Counted from the stretch's first letter, positions 11,322-22,445 are shown. The stretch: 64,000 nt of DNA from Budorcas taxicolor (GCF_023091745.1 NC_068935.1:19203775-19267774), one strand, 5' to 3'. Notes: generated by a model from the letters alone, not told the origin. Numbers and translations: made by a program.

Positions 11322-12305
11322 TAAGTTTTAAAATAATTTTTACATCTCATAGCCATGAATAAGGGTGATTTGTATCATTCCTCTGTTAGGTTTTGGTACC
11401 AAAATAACTCTAGGAGTGTACTAATTTTCTTTTCTATGGAAACAATTGAGAAATATTGAATGATATTTTCCTTCAGTGGTTGGTAGAACCAACCAACCAA
11501 GCCTGTCAAGAACTGTGCGTCCAGTGTTTCCCCTCCACCCCCCTGGGTGCAATTTTATGTACTGACATTTTCTTTAGTGGTTAAAGGACTTTTTGGATTC
11601 TCTATTTCTAAATTCACTTTTAGTAAATGTATTTTTCAAAGAATGAGCTCATTTTTAAACTCAAGGTTTCAAATGTACTAATATGAAGTTCTTTGTATTA
11701 TCTTATTGTTATGTTTCATCTCTGTAGCATCTGTATCTCCCACTTTTTAAATTCTAAAATGCATATATGCATCATCTGTCTTTTTCCCCATTGATTAATC
11801 TTTCTAGAGGTTTTGTATTTTATTAGTCTTTTCAAAGAAGTAATTCTTGGTTTTGTATACTTCTATCTATATATTTGCTTTATATTTCATTGACTCTTAT
11901 ATCTTTATTATTTCCTTCCTTCTGCTTTCATGAGGATTAGTCTGATATTCATTCTCTAATTTCTGAAATTAACATGTTTACTTTCATTTTTCACAATAAG
12001 TTCTGAGCCTTCCTTTTTCTCTAGTGAAAGCTTTTAAGTCTATTCATTTCCTTCTAAATATCATTTTAGATGATCTCACAAATTTTGATATGCAGTATTT
12101 TTCATTATGTTTCACAACTAAGTATTCAGTTCTAAATCTAATTTTCATTATAATTTTTCTTTCAGCTATAAGTTATCTAATATTGTGTTTCAAGTTTCTA
12201 AACAAGTGAATTTTTCATAGTCATTTAAAAATACTGATTTATAACTTAGTTGCATTATAATTAGAGAAGGTGATCTACTACTACACCAAATCATGGAAAT
12301 TTGTT

Positions 12306-12595
12306 GCTTCTGCTGCTGCTGCTGCTGCTGCTAAGTCACTTCAGTCGTGTCTGACTCTGTGAGACCCCATAGACAGCAGCCCACTGGGCTTCCCCGTCCC
12401 TGGGATTCTCCAGGCAAGAACACTGGAGTGGGTTGCCATTTCCTTCTCCAATGCATGAAAGTGAAAAGTGAAAGTGAAGTCCCTCAGTCGTGTCCGACTC
12501 TAAGTGACCCCATGGACTGAAGCCTACCAGGCTCCTCCGTCCATGGATTTTCCAGGCAAGAGAACTGGAGTGGGGCGCCATTGCCTTCTCCATTG
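12306..12595 (-). mobile_element. Bov-A2 SINE with (CTG)n tail
   Basis: Two Bov-A monomers in tandem on the minus strand. The first starts after a (CTG)n run at 12310-12332 with 'ctaagtcacttcagtcgtg'. The second starts near 12478 with 'agtccctcagtcgtgtccg'. The trinucleotide run is the 3' tail microsatellite typical of this SINE class. There is no tRNA-like head. Confidence 0.9.
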
Positions 12596-13282
12596 TTGAA
12601 GCTAGCATGTGGTTAATTTTTGTATGTGCTTCAAATAGACTTGAAAGTAATGTATACTCTCTAATTGTTGAAAATTTTTACATATATGTCTATTATATCC
12701 AGCTTACTAATTATGCTGTTCAAGTCTTTTACTATCTTTACTGTTTATTTTTTGCTTGATCTATCAGTTACTATAAAAGATGTGTTAGAATCTCCCACTA
12801 TGATAGTGGGTTTATCAATTTATCCTTGTAGATCTGTCAAGTGTTTTGAAGAAAACATTGACTATGTTAACAGGCAATTACACATTTAGAAATATATCTT
12901 CTTAGTTGAATTGGCTTTTTCCATTATGAAGTGACTTCTTTCACCTCTAATAACACTTTGCCATACATTTAAAAGTGTTATATGAAAATAGCTACTTCAT
13001 GTTTCTTTGGTGAGTTTTTGCCCAGTATATTTTTCTACCCTTTGATATATAGTTTTTCCATGTCCTTACATTGAAGTCTAAATGAAATTATTTCTCTTTT
13101 AAACAGTATATAACTGGGGTTTGTTCATTTATTTATCCTGACAATCCTTGACATTTTTATTGAGTACTTTAGCCTATTTATATTCAGAGATACTACTGAT
13201 ATATTTATTCTTATCTCCTTATTATGTGATTTTTATTTGTCCTTTTTACTATTTCATTTTCCTCCTCCTCTTTTCTTGGCTT

Positions 13283-13414
13283 TATTTATTTATTTATTTA
13301 TTTTTGGCCATGCCAAGCAGCTTGCAGGGTCTTAGTTCCTTGGTCAGGGATTGAACCCAAGCCATGGAAGTGAAAGCATTGAATCCTAACCACTAGACGG
13401 CCAGGGAATTCCCT
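13283..13414 (-). mobile_element. CHR-type SINE (tRNA-derived)
   Basis: Antisense cetartiodactyl SINE: (TTTA)n tail, then 'tttttggccatgccaagcagcttgcaggg', then the complement of the head, 'aaccactagacggccagggaattcc'. It lies directly against the BovB 3' end, which inserted at or beside its head. Confidence 0.85.
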
Positions 13415-14453
13415 TCAGTTCAGTTCAGTTCAGTCACTCAGTCGTGTCTGACTCTTTGCGACCCCATGAATCGCAGCACGCCAGGCCTCCCTGTCCATCG
13501 CCATCTCCCGGAGTTCACTCAGACTCATGTCCATCGAGTCCCTGATGCCATCCAGCCATCTCATCCTCTGTTGTCCCCTTCTCCTCCTGCCCCCAATCCC
13601 TCCCAGCATCAGAGTCTTTTCCAATGAGTCAACTCTTCGCATGAGGTGGCCAAAGTACTGGAGCTTCAGATCCAAAGAAAGCCCAGGGTTGATCTCCTTC
13701 AGAATGGACTGGTTGGATCTCCTTGCAGTCCAAGGGACTCTCAAGAGTCTTCTCCAACACCACAGCTCAAAAGCACCAATTCTTCGGCGCTCAGCCTTCT
13801 TCACAGTCCAACTCTCACATCCATACATGACCACAGGAAAAACCATAGCCTTGACTAGACGGACCTTAGTCGGCAAAGTAATGTCTCTGCTTTTGAATAT
13901 ACTATCTAGGTTAGTCATAACTTTTCTTCCAAGGAGTAAGCGTCTTTTAATTTCATAGCTGCAGTCACCATCTGCAGTGATTCTGGAGCCCAAGAAAATC
14001 AAGTCTGGCACTGTTTCCACTGTTTCCTCATCTATTTCCCATGAAGTGATGGGACCAGATGCCATGATCTTCGTTTTCTGAATGTTGAGCTTTAAGCCAA
14101 CTTTTTCGCTCTCCTCTTTCACTTTCATTAAGAGGCTTTTTAGTTCCTCTTCACTTTCTGCCATAAGGGTGGTGTCATCTGCATATCTGAGGTTATTGAT
14201 ATTTCTCCTGGGAATCTTGATTCTGGCTTGTGCTTCCTCCAGCCCAGGCTTTCTCATGATGTACTCTGCATATAAGTTAAATAAACACGGTGACAATATG
14301 CAGCCTTGATGTACTCCTTTTCCTATTGGGAACCAGTCTGTTGTCCCATGTCCAGTTCTAACTGTTGCTTCCTGACCTGCGTACAGATTTCTCAAGAGGC
14401 AGGTCATGTGATCTCATATTCCCATTTCTTTCACAATTTTCCATAGTTTATTG
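13415..14453 (-). mobile_element. BovB LINE, 5'-truncated
   Basis: Starts with the (CAGTT)n 3' tail at 13415 and extends upstream to the RT core, stopping near 14453 at 'catagtttattgg'. It is about 1.04 kb, roughly the last third of the element. Sequence quality is high and the reading frame is intact over the retained part. No clear duplication is visible because the left flank is a CHR SINE and the right flank is poly(A)-like. Confidence 0.94.
13430..14407 (-). pseudogene. BovB reverse transcriptase, C-terminal 325 aa
   Basis: Open frame from an internal methionine to the natural C-terminus (ending KSQTRLSD). It holds the RT region HQGCILSPCLFN (about residues 33-44), the catalytic YADD box (about residues 76-79), then the conserved post-RT tail with WCWRRLLRVPW and MRWLDGI. 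RT motif A and the whole endonuclease are absent because of 5' truncation, so it cannot be active. The surviving frame has no stops, which suggests a fairly recent insertion. Confidence 0.9.
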
Positions 14454-14678
14454 GAAAAAAATCAGTCAACAGCTTAGATAGGAAATACTACAATAAAAAA
14501 AAAAAGAAAGTAAGACTTCATAGTGTTGGGCTTTATGGTCTATTTTTTTAAAGATGAGGTTATTTTCAATCTTTTCTCTGTTTTGCGATTACAGTAAAAC
14601 TTTAATTAACAAGATCCTAGTAAACTGGAAACTTTCACTAACTAGATTCTTTCCTGGCACTCTATTTTAAGGAGAGTC
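14454..14678. other. Short unassigned stretch
   Basis: AT-rich DNA between BovB and a SINE, including an A-run near 14494. No feature recognised. Confidence 0.4.
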
Positions 14679-14689
14679 TCATTATAATA

Positions 14690-14881
14690 GGGCTTCCCTC
14701 ATAGGTCAGTTGGTGTAGAATCTTCCTGCAATGCAGGAGACCTGTTTCGACTCCTGGGTCAGGAAGATCTTCAGAAGTGAAAGGCTACCCACTCCAGTAT
14801 TCAGGCCTGGAGAATTCCATGGACTACAGCACATGGGGTCGTAAAGAGTTGGACATGACTGAGCGATTTTCACTTTCACTT
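14690..14881 (+). mobile_element. Bov-tA SINE
   Basis: Sense copy from 'gggcttccctcataggtcag' to the tail 'cactttcacttt', bounded by a perfect 11-bp duplication TCATTATAATA at 14679-14689 and 14882-14892. Confidence 0.95.
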
Positions 14882-15942
14882 TCATTATAATATGCTCCTA
14901 CCAAAGATTTATTCTAAAAATTCAAGTCTCATGGAATGACTCCTAAACAGCCAATGGACCAAAGAAGAAATCAATGGGAAATTAGAAAAAATCTTGAAAC
15001 AAATGAAAAGGAAAATACAACATAGCAGAACTTCTGAAATGCAGTAAATGCAGTGTTAAGAGGAAAGTTTTAGCAGTAAATGCCTACATTAAAAAAAAAA
15101 AAAAACACCTCAATCAACCTAACTTTACACCTCAAGAAACTAAAAAAAAGACAAAGTAAGCCCGAGTTAACAGAAGAAAATAGAAAGATCAGAGCAGAAA
15201 TAGACAAACTAGAGAAAAGACACATAATAGAAAGAATAAAAAATTGACAAACTTTTAGCTAGAGTAAGAAAGAGGGAAAACTGAAATAAAGTCAGAAATG
15301 AAAGAGGAGACATAACAATTGGTGTCACAAAAATAAAAAGAATTGTAACAGACTACTGAGAACAATTATATATCCATAAATTAGATAACCTAGAAGAAAA
15401 ACACATATTTCTAGAAACATGCAAACTACCAAGGCTGAATTAGAAAGAAACTGAAAACCTGAATAGATTTTTAACTATTAAGAAGATTGAATCAGTAATT
15501 GAAAAACTGCCAACAAAGAAAGGCCCAGGACCAGATGGCTTTACAGGTGTATTCTATGAAATAGTTAAAGGAAAATTAATGCCAATTCTTCTCAAACTAT
15601 TCGAAAAATATGGAAGAGAAGGAGAAATTTCCAAACTCATTTTATGAGGCCAGCATTACCCTGATACCAAAGCCTGACAAACTAAAGAAAAGAAAGTGAC
15701 AGGCCAATATCTATGATGAACATAGATGTGAAAATCCTCAACAAAATACTAGCAAACCAGAATCAAGAGCATACTAAGAGGATCACACACCATGACCAAG
15801 TGGGATTTATTCTTGTGATACAAGGATGGTTCAGCATATAAAATATCAATTCATGTGAGGCATGAAAGATAAAAAATTACATGATCATCTCAATAAATGC
15901 AGAAAAAGCGTTTCACAAAATGCAACATCCTTTTGTAATAAA

Positions 15943-16152
15943 GGGCTTCCCTGGTGGCTCAGACAGTAAAGAATCTGCAATGCAAGAGACCTGGGTTTGA
16001 TCCTTGGGTCGGGAAGACCCCCTGGAGAAGGGAATGGCAACCCACTGCAGTATTCTTGCCTGGAGAATCCTACTGACAGAGAAGCCTGGCGGGCTACAGT
16101 CCATGGGGTTGCAAAGAGTCAGACATGACTGAGTGACTAACACTTTCACTTT
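15943..16152 (+). mobile_element. Bov-tA SINE
   Basis: Sense SINE with a GTAATAAA duplication (15935-15942 and 16154-16161) of L1 ORF2 sequence. A small deletion removes part of the head ('agtaaagaatctgcaatgc'). Confidence 0.93.
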
Positions 16153-16192
16153 CGTAATAAAAACTCTCAACACACCAGGAATAGAAGGAAAT

Positions 16193-16683
16193 TGTGTTGG
16201 TCAAAGTGCACAAAGTTTCACTTATGCAGGATGAATAAATTCTGAGGATCTAATGTACAGCATGCTGCTGCTGCTGCTGCTGCTAAGTCGCTTCAGTCAT
16301 GTCCGACTCTGTGCGACCCCATAGACGGCAACCCACTAGGCTCCTCCATCCCTGGGATTCTCCAGGCCAAGAACACTGGAGTAGGTTGCCATTTCCTTCT
16401 CCAATGCAGGAAAGTGAAAAATGAAAGTTAAGTCGTTCAGTCGAATGTACAGCATGGTGACCATAAATAATACTGTATTGTATACTTGAAATTTGCTAAA
16501 GTAGATCTTAATATTTTCTTGCCACACACACAAAGAAAGGTAAGTTTGTGAGGTGATGGATGTGTTAACTAGCTTGAATGTGGTAGTCATTTCACAGTGG
16601 ACCCATAAATCAAAATATTGTACAACCTTAAATACATACAATATTAATTTGTTGATTATACCTTAATAAAGCTGGGGGAAAAA
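16193..16683 (+). mobile_element. L1M 3'-end fragment inserted in L1M ORF2
   Basis: A typical L1M 3' terminus: 'ttatgcaggatgaataaattctgaggatctaatgtacagcatg', later 'gaggtgatggatgtgttaactagctt' and a terminal 'taataaagctgggggaaaaaa'. It lies in the middle of ORF2, flanked by AAGGAAAT at 16185-16192 and 16684-16691, where the ORF2 sequence resumes. A Bov-A2 SINE later split it. Confidence 0.85.
16265..16443 (-). mobile_element. Bov-A2 SINE (partial) with (CTG)n tail
   Basis: The (CTG)6 run starts at the very edge. One monomer and the start of a second follow. Perfect 13-bp duplication AATGTACAGCATG at 16252-16264 and 16444-16456, which is L1 3' UTR sequence. This makes a SINE-in-L1-in-L1 stack. 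Confidence 0.95.
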
Positions 16684-17472
16684 AAGGAAATCACCTCAAT
16701 AAAATAAAGACTATATATGAAATGCCCATAGCTAACATCATACTCAGTGGTGAAAAACTGAAGACTTTTCTTTTAAGATCAGGAACATGGCAAGGATGCC
16801 AACTCTTGCCACTTTTATTCAACATAGTACTGGCAGTCCCAGTCAGAACAACTGGATGGAACAAAAAGGGATCCAAATGGGAAAGGAACCAGTAAAATTT
16901 TTTCTGTTTGCAGATAACATGATCCTCTTTGTAGAAAACCCTAAAGACTCCCCCTACATCCCTCCCAAAATTGTTAGAACTAAGAAGTGAATTCAATGAA
17001 GTTACAGAATATAAAATCAACATACACAAACCAATTGCATTTCTATACACCAAGAATAAACTATTCAAAAGGGCATTTAAGGAAGCAATATCATTTACAG
17101 TAACATCAAAATAATAAATTGCTTTGGAATAAACTTAACCAAAGAGATCAAAAATTGGTACATTGACAACTACAAAACACTGGTGAGAGAAATGTGAAAA
17201 GACACAAGTAAATGGAAAGACATCTTGTATTCATAGATTAAAGATTTAATATTGTTAAAATGTCCATATCACCCAAAGTGGCCTACAGATTCAATGCAAT
17301 GCCTATCAGCACCCCAATGGGCACCAATATCCAGAGAATAGAATGGTGGTTGCCAGGTATTGGGAGGAGGGGGAATGGTTAGGGGCTATTCAATGGGTAT
17401 AAAATTTCAGTGATGCAAGATGACTAAATCCCAGTGATCTTTTGTACATTGTGCCTATAGTTAACAGTTTGG

Positions 17473-17905
17473 GGGCTTCCCAGGTGGTGCTTCCCTGGTG
17501 GCTCAGACGGTAAAGCGTCTGCCTGCAATGCAGGAGACCCGAGTTTGATTCCTGGGTCGGGAAGATCCCCTGGAGAAGGAAATGGCAATCCACTCCAGCA
17601 CTCTTGCCTGGAAAATCCCATGAATGGATGAGTCTGATAGGCTACAGTCCATGGGGTCCAAAGAGTTGGACACGATTGAGCGACTTCACTTTCAGGCAGT
17701 GCTAGTGCTAAGGAGCCCACCTGCCAATGCAGGTGACATAAGAGACTTGAGTTCGATCCCTAGGTTGGGAAAATCCCCTTGAGGAGGAAATGGCAGGCAA
17801 CCCACTCCAGTAGCCTTGGCTGGAGAATCCCATGGACAGAGGAGCCTGGTGGAGTACAGTCCATGGGGTTTCAGTCAGACACGACTGAAGCGGCTTAGCA
17901 CACAC
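17473..17905 (+). mobile_element. Bov-tA SINE split by a second Bov-tA
   Basis: An outer SINE begins 'gggcttcccaggtggt' at 17473. After about 15 bp it is interrupted by a complete inner SINE (about 17489-17694), then resumes at 'aggcagtgctagtgctaag' and runs to 17905. The bases on each side of the inner copy, AGGTGGTGC and AGGCAGTGC, are compatible with a 9-bp duplication with two mismatches. Both are sense. Confidence 0.85.
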
Positions 17906-17980
17906 ACATTGTATACTTAAACAATGTTTTTAAAAGGGTAGGTCTCATATTAAACATTCTTATCACAATAATAAATAAAA

Positions 17981-18290
17981 GATTCAGGGAATGACCAGGA
18001 TTCTGCCCATCCTCAGTATAGTCTTATACCTCTAATATCATTTCCAGAGTCGGGTGCCTGGCATCACATAGACGATTCTACATGTCAGTCTTGTTTGAAA
18101 TAGCGACTCAGAAAAATTGCCTGTCAGGAGCAAGCTAAAGGAAGCAAGAAGCAAGACCGCACCTGCATTTTGGTCCTCTGTTCTTATTTTCACGTCATCC
18201 TTATGTACCCAGAGCAGTCTCAAATATCAGTCCTAAGCAATTGTTCCTGGTTTTCTTCCTGGTAGATGGAGTAAGACATTATAGTGGAAA
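17981..18290. other. Unassigned stretch
   Basis: No repeat or coding signature recognised. A 61-aa minus frame (18038-18223) is unremarkable. Confidence 0.35.
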
Positions 18291-18425
18291 TAGATCTGTG
18301 CCTGGAATTCAAGTCCTGACTCTCCTTCTTGTGAGCTCTGTGGTCATGGAAGAGTCACTTAACCTTTCTGAGCCTTGGTTTAATCAATACTTGTGAAACA
18401 AAGGAGTTGGGCTGGAAATAATAAC
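18290..18425 (+). repeat. MIR fragment
   Basis: Sense MIR core: 'cctggaattcaagtcctgactctc...gtgagctctgtggtcatggaagagtcacttaacctttctgagcc'. Confidence 0.7.
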
Positions 18426-19390
18426 TTATGCCTCTTCCTGTTCTGGGTTTCTGTTATGATGTGAATTTACATTTCCAAGGTCTTGTCTTATTCATGGAAC
18501 GTCTCATACCTAAAAGGTGTGAGGGCACCCGGGGTATCTTCAGCACCCTGAAAGCCTGACCTTCTTCCATTAGTGATCCATTTCATTGGGCTTAGCATTG
18601 TTTCCTCCTGCTAGTTTTCCTTTTGAGAAGCATATAAAGGCACTTCATTCTAAATCTAGGTCATTTTTCCTGGTTGGGAAAGTCAGGGATTTCGATGTCC
18701 AGAGATTTTAAGTGGGAAGATAAGGGTGTATGTAACACAGAGAGACCTTGAAGGGTGTCAGAGACAAATTTCACCTCCTTTACAATTTTTCTGCAGCTTG
18801 GCTCTGAGCATTGTTATGACTCAACCTCTCTGTGCTTGGCAAGGCTCGAACAAGAATAATCTCTGTTTGGTACCAAATCAGAACAGGGAGTCCCTAGCTA
18901 AATGTCAGATTCAGGTGTTTCTGACAGATTCTGAACGGAGCTCTTTATTAAGTCTTTTGATAAAAGGAACTTGTTCAGAAAAGCCAAAACACCCCTTTGA
19001 GTAAACCATGTACATTGTTACAAAACTGTGAACTGGCCTACAGGCGCAATCTTAGACACCCTCTTTATCATTGTCTTCTAATCCTGTTCTCTTCCATGCT
19101 GGTCCTCAGTAGTTGTTGGAAATCCCTCATCTCTCTTTGTTTATCTTGCCTATCGCCTGTCACCAGCACTCGATCTCTCCTATCCTGGAGAAAAGCAATC
19201 TCTTCTGGATGCTCTCAGTATTGAGGTACCACTAGTGATAAAGAGTTTCTGCTTTTAATGGAGAAAGACTCATTAATGTAGTTGTTGCTTTTCTCTCTCT
19301 AACAATAATACCTATCATTTATTGAGTCTTGCTATGTCTGAAGCAAGTTTGTGTGCCCAAGGCACTGAGAGACCAAACAAATATAAATAT
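18426..19390. other. Unassigned stretch
   Basis: About 1 kb without a recognised transposon. The plus frame 18726-19004 (92 aa) has no known domain and no neighbouring splice pattern I would trust. It may be single-copy intergenic or intronic DNA. Confidence 0.4.
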
Positions 19391-19502
19391 GGAAAGGTCA
19401 GAGTTTGGAGCACACAGAGGTTTATTGCACAGGGAAGCAAGAAGAACCAGGGGGAGGGGTTCATGCCCCCCAAAACCTTGAATTCCCAAAGGATTTTGTG
19501 CA

Positions 19503-19717
19503 TGCATGCTAAGTCGCTTCAGTCGTGTCTGACTCTTTGTGACCTTATGGATAGTAGCCCACCAGGCTCTTCTGTCCACGGGATTTCCCAGGCAAGAACG
19601 TTGGAGTGGATTGCCACGCCCTCCTCCCAGGGATCTTCCAGATTCAGGGATCAAACCCGAGTCTCCTGTGTCTCCTGCATTGGCAGGCAGATTCTTTACC
19701 ACCACACCACCGGGGAG
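19503..19717 (-). mobile_element. Bov-tA SINE
   Basis: Antisense copy from 'atgctaagtcgcttcagtcg' to the reversed head 'accacaccaccggggag', which is slightly truncated where the next SINE begins. Confidence 0.92.
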
Positions 19718-19841
19718 CATTCTTTTCTTGGCCATGCCACACGGCATGCAGGATCTTCGTTCCCCAATCAGGGATTGAACCCAGGCCTGAGCAGTGAAAA
19801 TGCTGAATTTCAACCACTGGAAGTTCTAACCAGGGAAGTCC
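19718..19841 (-). mobile_element. CHR-type SINE
   Basis: Antisense copy ('cttggccatgccacacggcatgcagg' to 'aaccagggaagtcc') immediately next to a Bov-tA. Its head is more diverged than that of the SINE beside it. Confidence 0.85.
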
Positions 19842-20214
19842 CCAAGCAAAACATTTTTAAAAGCAAGATGGGGGATGAGGGTCTCAAAGAATGTGATGAT
19901 CTCTGGCACAACTTTCTGGTTGATGTTGAGGCTACAGGGCAGTTAACATCCTTAGGCGCCAGTAGGTCGGTGGGGGTGGCGGGGTGGTACATCCTCCTGA
20001 TCATCAAGTAGTTAATTTCTTCCATTAGGTGGTGGTTTTAGCATCTGAAAAACTCAGGACATATATGAGATACTATTATCTGGATACTTTAGAGAGAGGC
20101 ACTACAACAGAGGATATGGGGGAGAGGCCCTGTCCTGAGAAGGCCCCAGAGCATCCTGCTCAGTTACAGTATCCCTCCATTTGGTTTTCACATCTCTCCA
20201 CCTATTTTACAAGT

Positions 20215-20337
20215 GGATGGCAACCCACTCCAGTATGCTTGCCTGGAGAATCCCATGGACAGAGGAGCCTGGTGGGCTACAGTCCATGGGCTCGCAAAGA
20301 GTCGGACATGACTGAAGTGACTCAGCATGCACACATC
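20215..20337 (+). mobile_element. Bov-tA 3' fragment
   Basis: Lacks the tRNA-like head; starts at 'tggcaacccactccagtatg' and ends 'gactgaagtgactcagcatgcacac'. Confidence 0.9.
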
Positions 20338-20885
20338 CATACTGAGTCATTCTCCAAGATTTTTCAGCTAGAGCTGTATGGCCCCAGAGCACAGCTTTTG
20401 CCTCCAGCACTGCCAGCCTCTTCTGCCTGATAGCCATCTGCATACTCTTGGGACTGCCCGGGCTGCTGTGTGGGAGACAGGGTTCCTCCCCTGATGACAA
20501 ATGATGGTTTCTTCTCATGACTTAGAAGACAAAGACCTAGCTCATGGGCGAAATATTCAAAAGGTTATCACCCCCAGGAAATTAAAATAGATCCTCTTTC
20601 TACTGTCCTTTCTGTACCAAATTATTCTTACAGGAGATGTTGGTAGCAGAATCAAAAGAATCATTTTTGTATGCTGGTTGGGGACTGAGACCTAAAAGTT
20701 ATTACCTCTTTTCTGCTTTCTAACTTGTGAGTTGCACCTGAATGCATCCACCTAACTGAAATACTTCTTCAAAATCTCATTTTATTTAATTTCTATTTAG
20801 ACAATGCACTAAACCATTACCTTCCAACATGGAGATCAATAGATGAATTTGAAATTTCTTTGCAAGGTGTCATTTAAAATAGGAG
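20338..20885. other. Unassigned stretch
   Basis: No recognised repeat; no coding frame with a recognisable product. Confidence 0.35.
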
Positions 20886-20886
20886 G

Positions 20887-21014
20887 TTAGGGAATTGCCT
20901 GGTGGTTCAGTGATTAGGACTCAGCGCTTTCACTGCTAGGGCCTGGGTTTGATTCTTGGTCACTGGGGAACTAAGATCCCACAAGGCCCACGGTGCAGGG
21001 GAAAAAAAAAAGAC
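20887..21014 (+). mobile_element. CHR-type SINE
   Basis: Sense copy starting 'agggaattgcctggtggttcagtgattagg' and ending in a GGGG(A)n tail at 21000-21012. Confidence 0.9.
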
Positions 21015-21094
21015 AAAGGGTTTCCCCTTTGAGCTTTGCCCTAAAAATCTGAAGACTTGAGTCCCAATTCTGGATCTGCCACTTATTAGCCTGT

Positions 21095-21315
21095 GTGTAT
21101 GTGCTAAGTCACTTCAGTCATGTCTGACTCTTTGCCACTCTGTGGACCATAGCCCACCAGACTCCTCTGTCCATGGGATTCTCCAGGCAAGAATACTGGA
21201 GTGGGTTGACATGCCCTCCTCCAGGGAATCTTCCCAACCCAGGGATTGAACAAACATCTCTTAGTCTCTTTCATTGGCAGGCAGGTTCTTTAATACTAGC
21301 GACCCTTGAGAAGCC
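21095..21315 (-). mobile_element. Bov-tA SINE
   Basis: Antisense copy with a perfect 13-bp duplication CTTATTAGCCTGT at 21082-21094 and 21316-21328. Confidence 0.95.
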
Positions 21316-21334
21316 CTTATTAGCCTGTAATACG

Positions 21335-21690
21335 TTGTGGTCCATGCGTGGGTTGGAAAAGAATTTCCAGAGATGTGGGAGAATGAGAGGAGAGTAAAGT
21401 TTATTAGAGGGAGAGATGCTGTTAGAACAGGGAGCTGGCTCAAGGAAGAGCCAACCCCTTTAAGCAGGCTAGCATTCAATCTTTATAGCCTTAAGATAGA
21501 GAAAATTCCTACTGGAATGCTGGTATTAAGTGATTGGTTAGGATGCTATGCGGTGGGTATTTTACCTAAGATGGGGTCAGGGGAACTGGCCAGTTTAGAT
21601 CTGGAGGCTCATGACAACAGTTGCTATGGGGCTTGGTCAGTTCCAAAGAATTTTATCCTGTGACCTTGGTACAGAGTTCCTCATAATGTT
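21335..21690 (-). mobile_element. Probable LTR remnant (antisense)
   Basis: The minus strand carries 'ctctaataaactttactctcct', a polyadenylation signal plus R/U5-like context (complement of the signal at 21400-21405). Upstream is sequence of LTR-like composition. There are no retroviral coding regions. Family not assigned; it may instead be an unrelated unique sequence. Confidence 0.4.
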
Positions 21691-22192
21691 TGGGAAATAC
21701 ACTTAATTTTGTTAAATCTGTTTCCTTATCTGTAAAATACAAACAGTTATATTTTCCTTGCTTAATTCACAGAGGTGACATGGTAGGGATACCACTTTCA
21801 GGAAGTGCTTTGTTAATCTACAAGCAGAAGCCACTAGGCAAGATGAATTGGAATGCTCAAAAGGTCATGAGTGGGAAGGAGACCTTCAGCAGGGCTCGAA
21901 GAAAGGGGTTCATCAAGGATTCAGTCATGGAGAAAAATTATGCATCTTTCAATTGGTTTCACTTTATCTTAGCTTGAGGAGTGCAGATCCAAATAGTCTC
22001 CAGCTGGATGCCTGATCTTCTTCAACCCTCTGATTTCCAGGAAACAGGTCTTGGTTCTCATCTAAACTGAGTGCCCCACTTCTAGAGGGAGAGTGGCATG
22101 AGGACAAAGCAACTGCTTGACACCAGTGAAACCAGGCATCTGGATAATACTGGCTGGATGAGCAGACTAAAAAGTAGAGAATTGACTGCATG
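21691..22192. other. Unassigned stretch
   Basis: Contains a 95-aa plus frame (21690-21977) with no recognised domain. No repeat assigned. Confidence 0.35.
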
Positions 22193-22206
22193 CCACCTTG
22201 GTTACA

Positions 22207-22436
22207 GAGCTTCCCAGGTGGTGCTGGCAGTAAGGACCCCACCTGCCTAATGCAGGAGACGTAAGAGATGTAGGTTCGATCCCTGGGTGGGAAGATCCCT
22301 TGGAGGAGGGCATGGCAACCCACTCCAGTATTCTTCCCTGGAGAATCCCATGGGCAGAGGAGTCTGGTGGGCTACGGTCCATAGGGTGGCAAAGGGTTAG
22401 ACAGGGCTGAAGCAACTTAGTACCCACCTACCCTCA
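22207..22436 (+). mobile_element. Bov-tA SINE
   Basis: Sense copy starting 'gcttcccaggtggtgctggcag' and ending near 'cacctaccctcaca'. CACCTTGGT at about 22194-22202 and 22437-22445 is the probable duplication. Confidence 0.9.
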
Positions 22437-22445
22437 CACCTTGGT

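Larger units (their letters stand above)
10645..13283 (-). mobile_element. Antisense L1M ORF2 remnant
   Basis: Long AT-rich antisense L1. Diagnostic stretches include 'cattgctaaatttagttttcta' (about 11125), 'aaagaagtaattcttggttttgta' (about 11840) and the series from 'tctgagccttcctttttctctagtgaaag' (about 12000) to 'tcccactatgatagtgggtttatc' (about 12795). It is broken by a SINE fragment at 11226 and a Bov-A2 at 12306. No open frame corresponds to ORF2 over more than a few dozen residues. Confidence 0.75.
14900..17980 (+). mobile_element. L1M element (ORF2 to 3' UTR), interrupted
   Basis: Plus-strand L1 ORF2 remnants from 'caaagaagaaatcaatgggaaattagaaaa' (about 14960) through the RT region 'ggcccaggaccagatggctttacagg' (about 15525) and 'tttgcagataacatgatcctc' (about 16908). 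An abrupt jump near 17320 goes to a 3' UTR-type sequence (17340-17472) that resumes at 17906-17980. The C-terminal part of ORF2 is deleted at that jump. The frames 16691-17068 (minus) and 16787-16990 (plus) are incidental. Confidence 0.78.
19390..20110 (-). mobile_element. Probable solo LTR (antisense), interrupted
   Basis: On the minus strand a polyadenylation signal AATAAA (complement at 19421-19426) lies in 'tgtgcaataaacctctgtg', the arrangement expected at an LTR R/U5 boundary. The U3-like part follows at 19843-20110 ('ctaatggaagaaattaac' on the minus strand). Two SINEs (19503-19841) split it. No internal retroviral genes are present. The exact family and ends are not assigned. Confidence 0.5.
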
